The notes under the pieces are model-generated. The model saw only the letters and a list, made by a program, of their open reading frames with translations, had not been told where the DNA came from and did no database searches. A program made the translations under genes and the position numbers. This document shows positions 15,956-18,472 of a stretch of DNA of 18,472 bases, piece by piece (the first letter of the stretch is position 1; each line of letters opens with the position of its first letter). Source of the stretch: Balneolaceae bacterium (lineage in GTDB: Bacteria > Bacteroidota > Rhodothermia > Balneolales > Balneolaceae); the NCBI GenBank assembly GCA_007123785.1, contig SLGL01000288.1:1-18472 (forward strand), written 5' to 3'.

Positions 15956-17155
15956 TTACATTTCGGAATATGCAGGCAGATGCTGCCAGGGTTCATGTTT
16001 GGGAATGGCCGGTTCATTTCCCCTCATCAAAAAGGTGAAACGCAGCGAAAGAGCAGTGAAAATATATTTGAACTGAACGTTTTGATAGAGCAGCTCTTTC
16101 AGATGCTGAAGGTGCTCAATCATCTCTTCAATACGGGCTTCACCCATCGATTTGCAAAAATTTTCGATCACCTGAAGTTTGTCGATATTGGTAATGAGTG
16201 TCCGGTCGTTGGTTTCACGAAAAACCAGGATATCGCGCAGCAATTGCTCCAGTGTATTGCAAAGTGCGATCTGGTTTTCCCGGTTGAGCCCGCTGTTCCA
16301 GTTTTTGATCAGTTCCTGCAGCGCTATGGCATCCTGTGTGTAAGAGTAGCGGAGAAAGTTTACCAGTTCATCCCGGGTTTTTTGAAGAGTTTCGATCTCA
16401 AAAAAACGGGCCAGAGAGTAGTTGCCACCCGAGAGCCGGGCCAGGAAACGGGCATCATCCAGATCCATTTCATCATAACGGACAAGTCCCCCGGCAACTT
16501 CATCATAGGCAAGCGGCTGAAGACGAATCTGCTGGCATCGTGAAATGATAGTTGGTAAAAGTTGATCGGTTTTTGAGGCAGTAAGAATAAACAGAACATT
16601 CTCAGACGGTTCTTCAAGCAGCTTCAGGAAAGCATTGGCCGATGATTTGTTCATTGTGTCAATTCCCATGATTACGATGACGGTTCGTTGACCTTCATTC
16701 GGCTTGAAAACAGTTTTCGGGCGAATAGAGTCGTGATAGTATTTGATGGAATAAAAGGCCTGTAAATTTTTTGACGATTCAGGATCGGTAAGCGCTGGCC
16801 GCAGTTTGAAATCAACGATTTCATAGGGGTCTTTCGCAAGCATTCCGAGCCTTGTTTTAAGTTCCTCGTCGCTTACTTTTGAGGGAAGGGGAATAAACAC
16901 GTGAATGTCGGGATGGGTGTACCAGCTTGATTTTTTTGAAAAGGTTGTACCTTTCAGATCTGTGTAATGGTCCACACCATTCACAACTTCGGCCATCGCG
17001 AGGGCAAAAGCAGTTTTTCCCGAACCATCCGGCCCCGTAATCAGGTATGCATGGCTTAACCTGTCGGATCTCAAAATTTTCTCAACCTGATGCCGGGCTT
17101 TTTTCTGTCCCACAAGACGGCGGTCTCCAAAAGAAATTTGGTCATTCTGAATCAT
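15956..17155 (-). CDS. holB: DNA polymerase III subunit delta' (AAA+ clamp loader)
   Basis: Delta' is a fixed subunit of the clamp loader that places the sliding clamp on DNA. The 399-residue protein has an N-terminal AAA+ domain with SHAYLITGPDGSGKT (P-loop at residues 41-48), HPDIHVFIPLP, MNKSSANAFLKLLEEPSENVLFILTA and SRCQQIRLQPL, followed by helical middle and C-terminal domains. The intact P-loop contrasts with E. coli delta', which does not bind ATP. The cysteine cluster of the zinc module found in many delta' proteins is absent: no cysteine lies between the P-loop and the HPD segment. It starts with the ATG at 17155. The dapF gene follows after 5 bases; the upstream ccmB-like gene ends 123 bases before it. 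Confidence 0.92.
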   Translation of the reverse strand: MIQNDQISFGDRRLVGQKKARHQVEKILRSDRLSHAYLITGPDGSGKTAFALAMAEVVNGVDHYTDLKGTTFSKKSSWYTHPDIHVFIPLPSKVSDEELKTRLGMLAKDPYEIVDFKLRPALTDPESSKNLQAFYSIKYYHDSIRPKTVFKPNEGQRTVIVIMGIDTMNKSSANAFLKLLEEPSENVLFILTASKTDQLLPTIISRCQQIRLQPLAYDEVAGGLVRYDEMDLDDARFLARLSGGNYSLARFFEIETLQKTRDELVNFLRYSYTQDAIALQELIKNWNSGLNRENQIALCNTLEQLLRDILVFRETNDRTLITNIDKLQVIENFCKSMGEARIEEMIEHLQHLKELLYQNVQFKYIFTALSLRFTFLMRGNEPAIPKHEPWQHLPAYSEM

Positions 17156-17278
17156 GAATTTTATACCTGATATAAATTGGAAAGTTGAAGAATCTGATTA
17201 TTAAACACTAAGCTATTTAATGATTGAGGATAGTGCTCAGTATTATGAGTTTTTTGTGAGAAATCCGGGTTAAACTCC

Positions 17279-17941
17279 TTACTCCTCCCAAAGATAATCA
17301 AACAATAATACTCCTGCTGTGATGGTTACACCGCAATATCCCACCAGGGCAGCGAGGTCATTGAGTGCAGTTTCATCAGGCCCTTCGATCAGAGCAAAGT
17401 TGGTGGTTCGCGTGAGAATGAGCAACAGCGGCACTACGAGGGGTATACACAACACGGAAAATAACGCCCCCTTTCTGTCGGCCTGGGCAATCATAGCCGA
17501 GGTGAGTGTGGTAACTGATGCCAAACCACCCGCACCGAATAAAATCGATGCTGTAAAATAGGTAAAGCTAACAATCGTCAAGTCCATCATCAGCATATAA
17601 AAGAAAAAAGTAAAAAGATGGAGCAAAAGCAGAAACAGAAAGTTATATGTCAGTTTTCCCACAAATACTTCAGATGGGTTGGCGTGTAGCTGAAGGAGCG
17701 CCCAGGTCTTCTTGTCGGCTTCCTGTACGAACGATCTCATCATACCCGACATCGCTGCAAAAAGTATGATAATCCAAACCAGTCCGCTTCTGGGAATCGG
17801 GTCGAGCTGATGGGCTCGTAAGGTAAACAAAATTAATAGTAAAGATGCGCCTGTAAAAGCCAAAAGAGTATTGATTGCATACTTAGTTCGCAGTTCCTGA
17901 AGCACCTCTTTTTTGACTATGGCAGCCGTCGGTTTGATCAT
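17279..17941 (-). CDS. ccmB: CcmB-like heme exporter membrane subunit
   Basis: CcmB is the permease of the CcmABCDE system that handles heme during cytochrome c maturation. The 220-residue protein has about six hydrophobic segments, and the SGLVWIIILFAAMSGMMRSFVQEADKK and VFVGKLTYNF parts (given here in short pieces: GLVWIIILFAAM, RSFVQEADKK, FVGKLTYNF), followed by CIPLVVPLLLI, match the family pattern. The ATG at 17941 gives the typical length and N-terminus (MIKPTAAIVKKEV). A TTG 18 codons upstream would add an unlikely extension. No ccmA, ccmC or ccmE lies next to it here, so it is separated from its partners in this window. It reads toward holB with a 123-base gap. Confidence 0.82.
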   Translation of the reverse strand: MIKPTAAIVKKEVLQELRTKYAINTLLAFTGASLLLILFTLRAHQLDPIPRSGLVWIIILFAAMSGMMRSFVQEADKKTWALLQLHANPSEVFVGKLTYNFLFLLLLHLFTFFFYMLMMDLTIVSFTYFTASILFGAGGLASVTTLTSAMIAQADRKGALFSVLCIPLVVPLLLILTRTTNFALIEGPDETALNDLAALVGYCGVTITAGVLLFDYLWEE

Positions 17942-18322
17942 TCTGTTTAGTTGTGAAAATGAAAGCTGAAAAGTACTAAAAAAAGGAAGGGGCAAAAAAC
18001 CTTAAGTTGGGTGATAATTTCGTGTCATCTGCAAAACTGTGGTAGAGTCATCTGATGAGTTATTCCGGAAACATCCAAATCATCTTATTTGATTGCCTTG
18101 CGAAAAATTCGTCTGTTGACTGCTCCGCCGTTTTATCTTTGAAAGAAAACTTGAAATTCTCCGTTGCCAGTATAATTCAGCATATCGAGACTGGAAATAT
18201 TTTTGAAAATCTTCAAAAACCATTATGGGCTTTTAATTGAATTGATTATTACCTTTAAGTCTTGCTTCATTTTGAAAGCACCCATTTGAGAATGTAATTT
18301 TAATGTGATTTTATAATCCGCT
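17942..18322. other. Divergent intergenic region (381 bases)
   Basis: This gap separates the minus-strand ccmB-like gene from the plus-strand PtsN-like gene and should contain both promoters. On the plus strand, TTGAC (18116-18120) and TATCTTTG (18134-18141) resemble a Bacteroidota-type promoter; TATCTTTG fits TAnnTTTG exactly, although the spacing is short. A 61-codon frame (ATG 18055 to stop 18240) crosses this element; its product has no recognisable motif and I do not call it a gene. I saw no structured RNA. Confidence 0.4.
18134..18141 (+). promoter_or_regulatory. Candidate -7 promoter element for the PtsN-like gene
   Basis: TATCTTTG matches the Bacteroidota -7 consensus TAnnTTTG. A TTG core lies at 18116-18118. 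It would give a leader of about 175 bases before the ATG at 18323. Confidence 0.3.
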
Positions 18323-18472
18323 ATGAACCTCTTTTCACTTCTTGATAAATCTGCAATTCTTGCAAACCTGAGTGTTGATCACAAAGATGAGCTTTTAGAT
18401 GAAATGGTAAATGTACTGAAAGAGCAGGTTGATGACGAACAGCTTAAAGAGATAAGAGAATCTGTTTTTGAA
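18323..18472 (+). CDS. PTS IIA domain protein (PtsN-like), N-terminal part, truncated by window edge
   Basis: Fifty codons are visible from the ATG at 18323 and the frame is still open at the window end. The sequence starts MNLFSLLDKSAILANLSV and continues with HKDELLDEMVNVL, then a DDEQLKEIRESVFE segment. This fits the start of the EIIA-Ntr/mannitol-type IIA domain, in which a lldk-xxI-xxxL segment is followed by a Kdexixel helix and a later helix before the RE motif. The phosphorylated histidine lies beyond the window. In Bacteroidota-related genomes such single-domain proteins are thought to be regulatory rather than sugar-transporting; that is inference here. Confidence 0.6.
   Translation, partial: MNLFSLLDKSAILANLSVDHKDELLDEMVNVLKEQVDDEQLKEIRESVFE

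Noticed and set aside
18055..18240. 61-codon frame on the plus strand
   Set aside because: It shows no recognisable motif, lacks a ribosome-binding site and crosses a candidate promoter element, so it is more likely a chance frame.

Overview
The window looks like ordinary chromosome from a Bacteroidota-related bacterium, most likely Balneolota/Rhodothermota. This is inferred from a type IX secretion plug-family protein, a DUF2480 protein next to a SUF operon, an Nfu protein with an Nfu_N domain, mostly absent Shine-Dalgarno sequences, and moderate GC with A-rich leaders. I saw no tRNA, rRNA, CRISPR array, insertion sequence or phage gene.

Layout. Positions 1-3067 (+) hold the end of an outer-membrane beta-barrel protein, a lipoprotein with an SH3-like domain and a caspase-like domain lacking its catalytic residues, and an EamA-type membrane transporter. 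They are tightly packed and probably co-transcribed. A stand-alone phosphate acetyltransferase gene (pta, 3218-4213) follows. Positions 4490-11857 (+) carry a long iron-sulfur assembly cluster: sufB, sufC, sufD, sufS, an Nfu scaffold/carrier, an A-type carrier, a DUF2480 protein with three cysteines, and a short-chain dehydrogenase. SufS would mobilise sulfur from cysteine, SufBCD would build the cluster using SufC ATPase activity, and the Nfu and A-type proteins would deliver it. No SufE/SufU or Rrf2-type regulator is visible in the window.

From 11858 the gene direction reverses. On the minus strand, read from high to low coordinates, are a CcmB-like heme-exporter permease, DNA polymerase III delta' (holB), diaminopimelate epimerase (dapF), a lipoprotein of the type IX plug family whose start overlaps or abuts dapF, a membrane-anchored beta-lactamase-fold protein lacking its catalytic serine, and a small two-helix membrane protein. 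The window ends with a + strand gene start resembling a PTS IIA (PtsN-like) protein.

I found no clear new multi-gene defence or mobile system. The points most worth following are two apparently dead enzymes (caspase-like and beta-lactamase-like) in envelope proteins, the non-AUG start and overlap of the plug gene with dapF, the cysteine-bearing DUF2480 protein in the SUF cluster, and an inverted-repeat element made of tattgag units that splits the SUF cluster.
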